DNA from: Solenopsis invicta
Taxonomy: Eukaryota; Arthropoda; Insecta; Hymenoptera; Formicidae
DNA length: 64,000 nucleotides
Reading direction: 5' to 3'
NCBI RefSeq assembly: GCF_016802725.1
Contig: NC_052664.1
Span: forward strand, 19,178,405 to 19,242,404
The notes beneath the pieces are model-generated. The model was not told the DNA's origin. It saw nothing but the letters and a program-made list of their open reading frames with translations, and ran no database searches. The position numbers and the translations under genes were made by a program. Positions 1-12,117 of this stretch are shown piece by piece; position 1 is the stretch's first letter; each line of letters begins with the position of its first letter.

Positions 1-2097
1 AATGATTCATGGGAAACCAAAAGCGGAAAGACAATAATGCTCTTAGAGAGAAAAACTAAAAAGAATGAAAAGCTTAGCGAAAACTACCTTTATTGCACAT
101 GCAAGGTTTTTGGTTGCATTCTGGAACAAATCAAAATAGAACAAAAAACTTTTGAATTGGCATATTGCAGTATAAAGAATATCCCAAAGATCCAAAAATA
201 ACGTTGGAAAAAATAGGAAAAATTAAGTTTTAGTACTTTGGCTGTAAACTATATCCTACTACTCTAAATAAAAACACGATTAGGTTCGACACAATTTGGA
301 CAGATGCAATTCGAGAATAACGCTAATGTTCATCAATACTTCCAAATTTCAAATCGCATTAGCATGAAACATTTTTCTATTTTTTCCTTCTATTATTATC
401 TCCAAATACATTTGATTTTCGTAAGCATTTTCATATATTTAACAATCTTGTAAAAAAAATTATATCCGCGCAAATCCGTAATAGTGCATTAAAAAAATGT
501 TGAAACATTTCCTATAATATTTCTTTCATTTGTTAATAAAATAATTAATATATTTTGCAATTAAATGTTAATACATAATAACGTGCAAAGCTTGTATTAG
601 CAAAGCTTTATTTGGCTTTTCATAAAAAATCGTGATATAAAATTTGCAGTTTGACAACTTTAGATTAACTACAACGATATGATAAAATGCATCATTAAAT
701 TTAAATTGCAATATCTAACAAAAAATAGAGCTTACTATAATAGCGTAACGAGTATGTCGCACGCGACAACACCGCTCGAAACTTGAAACTATCGATTTTT
801 GCAGTTGCTTGTTATATAGACATAAAATATTATTAAAAATATTTTAGTATGTCTATATTTATTAAATATAAAATATACAGAAAAAATTACTTAAAACATT
901 CATTTAAATATATTAAGATCATATAAAAATATTAGAATCATATAAGAATCATATAAAAATATTATTAAATATTAACAAAATCTATTTAAATATTTATAAA
1001 ATCAATAAAATAAAATGTGTTTATAAACATATTGTTATAAATTATAGGAACATAAAGTTTCTACTGTTGATAATTTAATAATTTTTTTATTAAATTTAGG
1101 ATATTTGTGCATATATAAATTATATAAACTACAATGTGTAATTATAGATTAACAAAAAATAATAAATAAAAAATTAAGAATGGTCCTTAATGAAAAATAA
1201 ACATATAATAATTCTGAAATCAATATATTAATATCAAAAATAATAATAGCAAGCTTGATCTAAGCTGCTTTGTCAAAATGCTCAATAAATAACGATTATA
1301 AAAAATAACGATTATTAGACAAAATTGAGCAAATAGATTCTGGATTTTTTAATGCGGTGCAAATTTCTGAGTGAAGAGATCTTTGAAATTTAATAACAGC
1401 ATTTACATACGCGCACATTTATGCGCACTTATTATAATTGTTTATCCAAAAAAACAAAAGAAAAAAAAGTCGCTCAGAAACGACCGAATAGAAACTCTGA
1501 CGTGTGTAGCTAAACAAACTTTGCACAGTATTCCAAATATAAGGCATTTGAAAGTAAAATGAGCGTTTGCGTAACTTGTCTATCGAGTATATAGTACGAA
1601 CTGGTCACGCAGATTTGTTCAAATCGCGTTTCATGATATTCGCGAGCGAGACAAAATGCCTATTCATTTTCATCCAAACGCGAGTAACGCGCAGTCTTCC
1701 CTGTATTATTTAACTAAATCAAACGTAAAAGCATGTCTGTATTCCCAGATGCTCATTAATTCGGGATGTAAAGTGCACATTGGTTCACATTGGTGTATAT
1801 CACAACAATATTCTCATAGTATTTGTGAAGCAGAAGACGGCTGCAACGCCGTCGTATAAATTTGATTTATGAAGCAAACACACGTTTTCTCATAAACAAT
1901 AATTCTTACTGGCAATGTTTTACATCTTTCACGCCTCCTAAAATCTTGCTTTAATGCTTTATCACTTTAACTCACGTTACATGTCAAGATGTATCAAATG
2001 AAAAGTCATAAATGATACTTTATAACGTAATCGTGAGATGAAAATAATCGATAAACCTTCGATAAAAAAAATTAATTATTTATATATATATATATAT
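1..2097. other. AT-rich non-coding stretch
   Basis: No supportable gene is seen here. The sequence is dominated by A/T runs, with small direct repeats near 905-960 (a unit around atcatataaaaatatta appears about three times). The short open frames at 1371-1562 and 1656-1859 have no recognisable domain and sit in unbiased sequence. The stretch ends in a (TA)n run at 2080-2097, next to a palindromic element. Confidence 0.6.
2080..2097. repeat. (TA)n microsatellite
   Basis: About nine uninterrupted TA dinucleotides, immediately left of the first family A palindromic element. TA-target transposons often insert in such runs. Confidence 0.9.
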
Positions 2098-2300
2098 GGA
2101 AAAAACTATTTTTCTAAAATATTTAAAAATTTAGGTAAATACAGATCTGAAAATAATTTTTTGTTGGACCATTAAAATAATTACGTAGGACGCTTAAGCT
2201 AATTGTTGTTAGAGAATCAAAATTTCTTTGCAGCACTGCTCATTATGCTTGAGCGTCCTACGTAACTGTTTTGATAGTCTAACAAAAAATTCGTGTTGAT
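2098..2300. mobile_element. Palindromic MITE family A, copy 1
   Basis: Non-autonomous inverted-repeat element. The two halves are complementary around ttacgtaggacgcttaagc on the left (about 2181-2200) and its near-perfect reverse complement on the right (about 2250-2269). Outside these lie attttttgttggaccatta and its counterpart tagtctaacaaaaaattc. The left arm continues outward through taaatacagatctgaaaat. The right arm stops early compared with the 28.5 kb copy, so this copy is truncated on its right side. Three more copies lie at about 28543, 31250 and 58577. No coding capacity is present, so it would need a transposase supplied elsewhere. The superfamily is not certain. Confidence 0.75.
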
Positions 2301-3240
2301 CGTGACATAAAAGCTGCGCGTGTGCTCTCTGGACCACAGATTTTGGTTTAAATTCAACTAGGACACACTAGATTTTTAATTGATTACTACTTCTTGAAAG
2401 GCAATGGCAAACAACCGAGAATACTTTTAACGAGACAGTTATTATGGAGCATGCATGAACATGCATCAAATGGAGGGTGACGACGACATCATATCCAACT
2501 TGAGCACGCTTTTCAGTTATAAAGGACTAGAAAGAGAAGGAAAAAATATGTTCAGACCTATAATTAACTAAATTTTTACTTTAATAAAACCGTTTTATGT
2601 GTATATATCTTTATCTTCATAAAATTATCCTTTTACTTTAAAATTATCTTTAAAGATATGATGAACTTTGCACGATTAAAAAAATATAGAATAAATTTAT
2701 GATTTTAATTAAAAGAGAAAATTATATACATTTAAAGTGTGTGATTACAGATTTTTCGCGGAATGTACAAATTGACAATCGACAGAAATAAACCGATCTT
2801 AAAAAGTCGCTGGATTCGAAGTAAAATGTGACGTGCGCTTTACAAACGATTGGGAGCAGAGCGATGCCAAGTAGAGCGGTATAATAAGAACATAACAAGA
2901 GGGGAACGAAGTGGTTCCTCCTGCCCATCTTGGGTAGTGCCAAGACAGGCGAGATTAATCCGCGAATCTTTGTATTCCAGGCTGTCGTTAAAGTGTTCCG
3001 TACGTTGAGCCACGACAATTTTGAGAACACAATTTTGCAAATTTCTAATTATAACGAAATATGGAGATAAGTGACAGAAAGAAAGCTGGTAACGGAAGAA
3101 AATAGCGAGAAATAAATCATCAAAATATTTTGATAAGCAAAAATGACGGTAAAAATTCGCGAGTTTCTACTCAAATGTAAATTTTTAATTAGCACTTTAT
3201 TTTATTCAGACACATGTCGTAAAATAATTTATCGTACACA
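2301..3240. other. Non-coding, mixed composition
   Basis: AT-rich on both sides of a more balanced patch at 2820-3040. The overlapping open frames on the minus strand in that patch show no domain, signal or splice context that I recognise. A good-looking splice acceptor (tgtattccag, ending 2980) is followed by 29 open codons on the plus strand, but no matching donor or protein similarity supports an exon. Confidence 0.5.
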
Positions 3241-3721
3241 CACTGCGAAAAATAATCTGATTATGTTAACAAAACTTGCATGATTGAGTGTTTCTGGTGA
3301 AACCAAGCAGGATTTCTGGTTATTATAATCAGAACGTTTGATAGATTTTACTATAATCTATTTATAGTAATTCTTACAAAATTTCTGATTTGTCCGGTTT
3401 TGAACGGACGTATTGGTTAAATCTATCAGATTTCTAAATAATGCAACAACTCTTTTTCTAGTGTAATTATTTTCATAAAACCATATTTTATCGTCTTTGA
3501 CACTACATTAGAAAAAAAGTTTTGTTATAGGAATTCTGTTAGATTCAATCAATACGTCTGTTCAGAAATGGACGAATCAGAAATCGTGTAGGAATTACCA
3601 GATTCTAGTAAAGTTTATCAAAAACGTTCTGATTATACTAACCAGAAATTCTGCTCGGTTTTACTAGAAACGCTCAATCATACAAGTTTTGTTAATATAA
3701 TCAGATCATTTTTTTTCAATG
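3241..3721. mobile_element. Foldback element family C, complete copy
   Basis: Almost the whole interval is one imperfect palindrome. The outer ends are cactgcgaaaaataatctga on the left and the reverse complement of cattgaaaaaaaatgatctg on the right. Complementarity continues inward through gaacggacgtattggttaaa and attcaatcaatacgtctgttc to arms of about 230 bp. Only about 25-35 nt remain unpaired in the centre (about 3474-3500). The right flank begins TA and the left flank CA, consistent with a mutated TA target duplication. There is no open frame of note. Known class: long-TIR or foldback MITE; the superfamily is inferred only weakly from the TA. A half copy occurs at 11855-12117. Confidence 0.8.
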
Positions 3722-4650
3722 TATTAATTGTACGGCTCGCGCATAATATTCAACTTGGACGGAAACTCAGACGCAGCGTTCACGATTGAACGAATTCGTC
3801 GTTTCAGCATGGCGAAACACAGCAGACGCACATGTTACGCGACATCGTGGTATAGCGATGCACGTAACTGTTGAGCGGAGAGACCTCAGAGATACCGGCT
3901 GCTATTGCGGAAACGACGCGGTTCGCGGAAGACACATTAATTACAAGGGTGCGTGTGCGCACCCACGGAAATTAGTAATAGCTCGGTCTGGATGTCTCAT
4001 ACCGAGAGTAATCCCGGATTAGGGATTGCTTCTAACGGCTGATTGCATTTCCGCGGAATATCGCGTAAAATGGAATTCTTTTTCCCGTCTGAAACCATCG
4101 TGACCTAAAAGATCTGAACCCTGTGCAGGTGTCGCGCTCCTGAATAACACTATTTATTGTTAATTCAAGACGGCATAAAATAGCTAAGTTACATCGTGAA
4201 CTCGCCATTGCTAGATTGTAGAAAATGTATAGCTTATCGTGTATCTTTACTCTGACGAAGACTTCGAATTCTTCGCTTAATTGCTACAACTACTTGACGA
4301 ATGATGCTGGAATGATAATCTGGAATTTTGAAATACTCGCAGGAAGAACGAATATCGAAACGCGACGATTGAATCGTACGAGCTATGCTTGAAATAACGG
4401 TGACAAGAGCAGATCCTGCACGAATGGTTTGCATGCATAATTATGGATGAAGAAACGAAGCGTACTAACGTTAATGTAAATCTTGTGTAGATATATATGC
4501 GAAGTAAGAGGTACTCCAGTTACGTTTCGCTTTGAGTTACGTCGAACTACATCGCGCGAAAACTACGATGCATACATGAGAGTGATCTGCGCACTTAGTG
4601 CCATCGAGTGTCATGAATATTTGTATTAAATAAGCTTTTTCTGATTAACT
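3722..4650. other. Non-coding; CpG-bearing patch at 3730-4140
   Basis: The patch 3730-4140 is clearly richer in G+C and CpG than its surroundings. It includes an acceptor-like cgtcgtttcag just before an ATG at about 3810, but the frame closes after about 20 codons and resembles nothing known to me. The remainder is unremarkable. Confidence 0.45.
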
Positions 4651-4782
4651 TCTATTAAATATAGTCTCTAAATCTCGTAGAGTGAAAAATCACTCGAAAA
4701 ATTGCACAGGCTTGATTTTGACTTTTTTTAGAGTGACGTTTCGCTCCATGAGATTTAGGCCAATATTTATAATTAAATCTTA
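4651..4782. repeat. Diverged inverted repeat (132 bp)
   Basis: The left arm, from about 4651, contains ctaaatctcgtagagtgaa. The right arm, to about 4782, contains its diverged reverse complement ttcgctccatgagatttagg. Complementarity extends outward through tattaaatatag and the opposite caatatttataatta. Loop of about 35 nt. It is probably an old MITE relic. It overlaps the start of the next hairpin by a few bases, so the two may belong to one composite element. Confidence 0.6.
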
Positions 4783-4874
4783 TTTCAAGATTGTCCTGAG
4801 TAATGTCTTAAGATGTCTCTGTGATTGATTGATGACATCTTAAGACAGTACTTGAGATCATTTTAAATACAAGA
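4778..4874. repeat. Long hairpin with a perfect 13-bp inner stem
   Basis: The inner stem gtcttaagatgtc (4805-4817) pairs perfectly with gacatcttaagac (4834-4846) across a 16-nt loop. The pairing continues outward, imperfectly, to a stem of about 40 bp (tcttatttcaag against the reverse complement of the right flank). Such hairpins are usually MITE remnants, though a transcribed copy could fold like a small-RNA precursor. No known mature microRNA sequence is recognised. Confidence 0.6.
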
Positions 4875-7800
4875 AGCAATTATCAATATCGACTTTAGAG
4901 AGCAATTTTCACTTTTACACGGATTTATTTGAGATTTTTGTAATATTATACTTTATGTGCTAATTAAATTCATTAATGTTATTTTACTGATCATATTCAA
5001 AACACAAAGCGTTCTCGCAGCAATATTGGATAACCTACAGGCATTATGATATTAAATTACTAATAAAACAATAATATGCGTCACGGTATCTGAATCGTAG
5101 GAAAACAGGAAAGGCTAAAATATTGAAACAATTTTCCGTGTAAAAGGTTTAATCTTCTGTAACGTTATGAGTGATCACTCAAAAGTCAGGTACTCATACA
5201 TCTATATTTTTTAAATACGTCATTTAATAAACGTTTTCCATTTGCTAATTGTAAATTTTTTTTTCATAATCAAAAAATTATCGTAGAGAATTAAACGCCA
5301 TAAGAATTTGGAATATCATAAATTCTTTATATCATAAATTAACTTTATTCCTAAGAGATTTATTGTCTTAATAGATAATAGACAACACTTTTGATGCATG
5401 TTTAATTTCACAATACATAATTGATTTTTAATATTACAATCGATTAAATATAAAAGTAATAAAAATGATTAATGCTCCATAAATGCGTTGTACGTACAAG
5501 GAATGATCACATCGTTGTAACTTTATTTTTAACATAAGCGTAATAATTGCGTGAATCATTAAATGATAATAATAATCTTCTTCCTGTGTTATCACTCACG
5601 AGATATCTAAATAACTCGGTTCTCATAGCAATTTATCATTTAATAAAGCAAGGATAGATCGCAAGAATAATACTTTAATTGCGTTTCAGGGAATTCCAGG
5701 CATGAAGCCAGAGAACACATGATTGTTAAATCATCGAGCATCATGCCAAACACGTAGTTCAATTCAATTTGCGCACTAATCACGGAACAAAACCTAATTT
5801 TACTGACATAGATTCATGTACACCAATATTTTAATACATTCGTACTAAATAAGGTTTGAATTTATTTGTTGACCAATTCTCTCAATAAAAACACGAGCGT
5901 GTGTGTGTATGAATATGTTATTAGAGTTTCACATATTTTTCAACGAATCAGCACTCGTGAATTCAATACTTGCTTAAATTCTGTAATTTCAAAGCTTACG
6001 TAATTTCAAATTTAATTACTGAAATTTCAAAGTATATTACATAGCAATAATACGTAATTAAAAATTAAATATTTAGGCAAATTTGAAGGTACTGACTTTG
6101 AAGGTACTAACAAGCAACCTTATTTTAATATTTCGTAAAGTTTGTTTTAACCAAATTTAAGTTTGTAATTACAAAGATATCTTGTAAATTATTTAATCGT
6201 TTAATTAAACCTCGCTTCCATTAAAAAAATTCTTAAATAGATGCGACAGTCTTGCATAACACGACTAATAAACACTTAACAAAAAATTATAAAAGTTTGC
6301 AACGTTATAAAATTACATTTCCATAAGTGTCATTTTTAATTATTAAAATTTGAGAGAAAGCTAAAATGAACTTTGATTTTCACATGTTCACCTTTAATTA
6401 AATTTTATATACGTTTAGTAAAACGTATATACAACCGTATATACAACATCAAAGTAGCATAGGTGTACAATTATAGAGAAATTTAATCCTTTGAACACAA
6501 ACGTTTGTACTCAAATGCTGACAGGGTAAGGACGGCTTTTAGAAAGGTTACATACTTTTAATACAATATTATAACATTATATGAATATAGGAAATGCGCT
6601 TTGTAAACTTTATTAAAGCATGGATTTTGATATGATACAATTACGTTCCTATAATTTCAAAAATTCAACAAATAATAAAATAAAATAAAAAAATTAATAA
6701 TAAATAATTTAAATCAATGTTTTATTAACAAATCTAAATTATTGCAAAATGCTCAAATAACATTCAATTTTATATTTTTTAAATGTTAAAAAATTTTAAT
6801 TTCACGTTTCCATTTAAAACATTTTTATCGTGTAGATCTATGCTCATTTAACTCTAGAATGGATGACTTTTCATCCAAACTAGTATTTACGTCAGAAAAA
6901 TATGAGTAGCACTTTAGAATGAATAGCACTTTAGAATGAATAGCACTTAAGAAATCAAATTATCGAATTATTTCAGGACCAATACTTCTAAAGCACCTGA
7001 AATCTTTTCAAAGTTAATTATGTATTAGAAATGGTCTTAACAGCAATTAATATATTTGTTTTAAAAAAATGTATTAAAAAATTGAATAAAAAATATAGAT
7101 CTATATGCAATTGTATTTTTATTCCTTAAGAACATTTTAATATTTTAGTTTTATTTATAACTAAGAGAGTTGCGGTCTTCTATTTTCGTCGCGCGCGTAC
7201 CTACATTTTATTTATTTCAATGTCTCTTCCATTTCCAGTTCCGCAGACGGAACGAGAGAGACATATCGCCCGAAAACAATGACGGTATTTCAAGCTCGGA
7301 AAGTACATTCGCAGGTGCGAATGAGTCGTAATTGAACAGAGCTGTGGCGCAAAACCATCTTGCTTTGTGTAATGTGCGTTTTTAACCCGATTCAACGTAA
7401 CTGGAGCACAAAGACACGCTTCACTCGTGCTCCGTTTAACGGAAACACTTCATCGCTCGTGCATCTTCGGAAAAGATGAGCATTAGTCGCGGAACCTTGA
7501 GTATCTCCAAAGTTCCGTACGGAATAAACTCACGCGCTGCAAAATATGCATTGCTAAAAATCGAAATATCTGAGACATCAAAAAGTTATCGCTAATTTAT
7601 TTATCTTCTACTAAAAAGTGCCCGGAATTATCTCTTTAAAGGAAACGGTTAAACTGAAATCGGAATTTCTTTTTGCCGCTCAGTCAAATAGTTAAGAAGT
7701 ATAACTTGAGCGTTAAGAGACATTTGTATGAGGTAAAAAAAAATGGCAGGATTTGTGAAAAGACAATTCAGAGATTTTGCACCGATAACGCACAATCTCG

Positions 7801-10774
7801 CACATCGATATTGTACGCAATTTTGCGACTAAAACTCAAGAAATATCATTCAGCAAACATCACCAAACTTGGCCCCCTGTGACGTTTTCCTGTTTGCAAA
7901 ACTCCAATTACCGTTTCGTGGAAAAAGTTTTGAATCGACAGAGCTGTAACTGAACATTCGTTGAAAAGCTGAAAGCCATATCCTCATTGGCTTATGAAAA
8001 GTGTTTTGAAGAATAGGTAAAACGTTGCAAAGAATAGATTATTTCAAAAAAGACAAAATAAATATCCGATTAAATATTAATTTGTGTTTTGTTTACGAAC
8101 AATAGCAAAAAAAAATTAAAAATTTCAACCTTTAAACAATTACATTTGCATCAAAAAATGTTAAAAAAAAATGAGTACAAGAATTCCTTGTATTTAAAAC
8201 TTAACACGTTGATGAATTGCGCCGAACATTATCTCAACTTAAAATACGATACTAACATCTGTAATTAGCTGCACATAACGTCATGAAAATCGATCAAAAT
8301 TATATTTCATTGAAATTTTTAATCCAAACTCTAGTATAAACATTCACGGTTTAAATTACGGTTACGTCTTTGCAAGAAGCGCTAAGTACTCGAGTTTGCC
8401 ATCATACAACTTCCAACGTTCATAATGTTGTGCTATCAGCTTTGCTCGGTTTGCTGGCAAATGGCAGACGACATGTGCATCTGTGAGTGCATACGTAATG
8501 CAGGTTCGGTTGACACTCATTCTCTAGACAAACAATGGGAGGGTTTGCTTGCCAAAGAGATATGGTCTTAACTGTTCATGAAAACACAGTAAGCCTGCAG
8601 CCAATGGTGTTACGTATATTGGTAATTATCAGGGACGGGAAGAAACGCGTGTTGCAAGGAACAAATCACTGTTACTTTTTAATTTTTTTGTATCTACGAT
8701 TTGGTAATGACGTTATTTCTTATCTTTGAAAATCAAACGTAAAGCACAACATTTTTGTTCGATAATTAGTGTTAACGTCATTTTTATAATCAATAACATT
8801 TTTAAAAATTAACATTAATTTAAATTTTAGTATTATTAATAAAGATTGCATTCCTTTGTATTATTAAAGAATTGTAACTGTGTGAAACCTACTGAAAAAT
8901 TCGTCCAAAAAAAAATTTTTTTAAAGCCTTCTCATTATGCAAAAAGAAATCGATTCATTTGTAAATTATTAATTTTATAACTTTCTACATAAATTTTAAA
9001 TTTTAATTAATGCTATCTATAAACTTTTCGTACAATTTATCAATGAAAAATGTTAACATCAAAGATATCTGTTCCACAAAAATTTGTTCGGTGACAAACT
9101 CACCTATTTTCCAATAATATTATATCAATTATCAAATATATTGCATGTAAAAATGTCGATAATTTTTTATTAGCACCAGAATATGTTAGAGTTCCATAAA
9201 ACAAAATTATAATTTTAATTATTTTAACACGAAAGTAAAACAAGACCTGACATGACGATAATAATGCCGCAGGTAAAGGAGGAATTGCCAAAGGATGGAA
9301 TGTGTAATCGTTGAACAAAGGGCTGTAATGTCGGGCAAAGAAGTAGACTGCGTGCGTGTATATATATGTATACATATGTCGCCAGTAAGAAGCGTTAATT
9401 ACTTTTCATGGTATAGAGGCACGCATACACGTATAAAAGTGAACGTATACAAAGTGCCACAGCACTGTTATCTGTCAACGACAGGTTCTTTGACAAGTCC
9501 GGAACTAATTTTCCCTTTGCGAAACTTCTATAAAAGATCACTCGTTGCTGAAGTTTAGTATTAAATATTAGCAATTAAAATTCAGCGAAAGAAAGGTCAA
9601 AATTAAAATCTTAAATTACTTTCAAAATCTGAAAATATAATTTAACAGATAATTCAAAGTTACTATAATAACTTTATAATTGGTACATAAAATTTTTATA
9701 AAACGTACAACGGTTCTATACGTATCAAGAGAACTTTTTCGTTAATTTTTCTAATTCCAAAAGAAGGAAAAAAGAAGGATAAAATATCAAATTGCTTCTT
9801 TTATTTATGTGAGTTTTACTTTTGCTATTATTTATATATAAGAGGAAAAACAGGTTGTGAGACATGTGTGGAATGGTGAGATACTATTTATATCCTGTAT
9901 AACTCGCGTTGAATTCTAAGACTAACAATGAAAATTACTTCGTTGGAATCTATTTAAATATTGTAGGATAATAATAAGTCATTAATGTTCACTGCGTTTT
10001 TTATAAAAGCTAAAGTTTAGTTTTGCAAGTAGCAGCGATTTTTACAGGTGTATACTCTACGTAATTTTGAGAAGTACGTTAAATATTGATTTTTTAACTT
10101 TAATTTAGCTTAAAAGTCCTGAATGTGGCTTTCAAATAATGTAATTAAATTTAACGTGTGTATTAATTCGGCATATGAAGTTATATCATGTAGTGAGTGG
10201 AGTCATGAGATAATCGTGAGCTATTTGCATAACAAGCGTTAAGACCACTTTTGTGACTATACAACCTCATAGTGAACATTGCTTACTATATAGATACTTA
10301 AATAATTAATAAAGCAAAGAAGACATTTAAAACAATTTTAGAAATTATTTTAAAAAATTAATTTCCAAATAAAATGTATTTTATTAAGTGTTTATGAAAC
10401 CTTATTTTGTGTGAACACTTATTAGTGTGTAAGATTGACAAAGAATCATTAATTTGTGATTTTTTTATAATAAAAAGTGACTTTATAACATTAGTTGTTA
10501 GTCCACGACTCTCCTGCTATCCTAAACCCACCTTTTTTTCTTTCTTCAGTGAATTACGTTCGTTCTATATACCCGATGAACTTCTATCTATAGAATGATT
10601 GGTAGAACTCAATGGCTAACAAACTGGTGTTGATAAAAATTGTATCGCGTTAATATTTACTAAGTTATTTAAAAAAAAACAAATTGGTATTCCATCAACC
10701 CCTTCCTTCCTCCATATCTACATTATAATTTTTATTTGTCAAGTCATATTCTAATAACAGGTTTTTATTCAGTA
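4875..10774. other. Long AT-rich non-coding stretch
   Basis: No gene is supportable. Small features are an exact 15-bp direct repeat (tttgaaggtactRac twice, 6082-6111), a 17-bp repeat (tagcactttagaatgaa, 6907-6948) and a slightly GC-richer patch at 7190-7540. The open frames around 7201-7395, 7673-7882, 8535-8729 and 9100-9558 have no recognisable domains. The juxtaposed acceptor/donor-like motif ttttgcagcgcgtgagt on the minus strand near 7530 is weak. Confidence 0.55.
6907..6948 (+). repeat. 17-bp tandem repeat, about 2.5 copies
   Basis: The unit tagcactttagaatgaa is repeated exactly at 6907-6923 and 6924-6940, with a partial third copy at 6941-6948. It is a local slippage or duplication product with no coding content. 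Confidence 0.9.
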
Positions 10775-10799
10775 AATAATAATAATAATAATAATAATA
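10775..10799 (+). repeat. (AAT)n microsatellite
   Basis: About eight perfect AAT units in otherwise AT-rich DNA. Confidence 0.95.
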
Positions 10800-11854
10800 G
10801 TTTATTTCTAACAACTTAAATTAATCGAAAAGAAAAGAAATCGGTAAAATTCGTGTCAAAACAACGCGCACGAATGTTAAAACTTTCTTGTAAATAATAC
10901 AGGAACGTTTCGTTCTTTCTAGTTTGGGTTGTTACCAATCTATAAATTATTATTAAGAACATGAATTTTTCGCAGCGTTTCGAAGCGTTCTTAAAATAAA
11001 AAGTAGCTGCCTCGCTACTTTTCGTTTTTTATTTCACGAATCGATTTTCCGTTCTATCGTGAAATCAATTTTGCAAGAAAAAAAAATCAGAGCCTCGTAA
11101 CCACTTGAAACTGCGTGCGTGCACACCAGTTGATAATTTAAAGGTTAATAGGAACGAGCGTAATGGCGGGACGCTCAGTACAGATACACACATCGCGGAA
11201 ACCAGTAGCGGCGGGTTCCCCGGCCTGCTCGGGTAAAGCTGGGTCGTGGTGCTATCGATCTCCGCCCACCTGGAGACCTCTTTACCCTGCTTGTAGGAGA
11301 TGGCTCGCAGGATGAGTGTTGGGCCTCAAGAGGAGGATAGGGTACCAGGAGAAGGTAGGAAGGATATAAAGAGAAGATGTAAAAGGAGGATGAAGTAGAA
11401 AGATTGTGCGTATTATACATATATACATATATACAAGAGGCACATATATACTCACGACACGTCCGCCCCCGCGGGATTTACCCCGAGAGCGCACCCTCAA
11501 CAATAATCGTTTTCCCGGAATGCTGAGGAAAACGAGTCCGCGCACAGTCCTCGGAGTAAGACGCGAACAAATCGATTCCGGGCCCTGCGGCAAATTTATT
11601 TCGCAAGAGTGCCACCAATCGCGGAGTCACGCACCTCGATGAACGTCCCGCGAGTGACAACCTGACGATGATGAAAGGCCTCCATTCACGCGGTAGATTA
11701 GTTCCTCGCGCGAGTACTTTCCGTTTCAAAAGATCCGAGACTTCTTCATCTCGCTTCTGTATCCTAGCGTCAAATGTGTACTTAATAAAAAATTTAAGCG
11801 CAGGTTTATTTACGAAGCTCGTTGGCTTGAACACACAAAGATTGATTTACACAT
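10800..11854. other. Non-coding; CpG-rich pocket at 11160-11750
   Basis: The pocket is markedly richer in G+C and CpG than its flanks and holds overlapping open frames on both strands (for example minus 11478-11834). This is expected when stop codons are rare, so it is not evidence of a gene. A purine-rich run lies at 11325-11405 and TA-rich repeats at 11415-11450. In hymenopterans such pockets can mark regulatory DNA or exons. I see no TATA box, start exon or protein similarity that decides it. Confidence 0.4.
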
Positions 11855-12117
11855 GATAAAATTACATACAAACTGGAAAACGTCTTGTTTGCATCATTTA
11901 GAAATCTGATGGATTCAACCGATACGTCTGTTCAAAAACGGACGAATCAAAAATCTCGTAGGAATTACCAGATTATAGTAAAATCTGTCAAACGTTTCTG
12001 TTCGTAATAACCAGAGTCCTATTATAATAAGAAATTCTGCTTGCTTTGAGCTCTGCTCACCAGAAACACTCGATTGAATTTTGTTATTATAAGACAATCA
12101 GATCATTTTTCACAGTG
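11855..12117. mobile_element. Family C element, half copy
   Basis: This matches one complete half of the foldback element at 3241-3721, from close to its centre (aaattacatacaaactgg) to its outer end. The outer end reads cagatcatttttcacagtg, followed by TA. The opposite arm is missing, because sequence left of about 11850 has no complement. The terminus here (reverse complement cactgtgaaaaatgatctg) helps define the family end. Loss of exactly one arm is a common fate of large palindromes after deletion or hairpin cleavage. Confidence 0.75.

Noticed and set aside
2981..3070. 29 open codons after a good acceptor (tgtattccag)
   Set aside because: No donor, no recognisable protein similarity and no reading-frame partner. 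Acceptor-like motifs are frequent in 64 kb.
11478..11834. 118-codon minus-strand open frame in a CpG-rich pocket
   Set aside because: Stop codons are rare in GC-rich DNA, open frames overlap on both strands, and no domain is visible.
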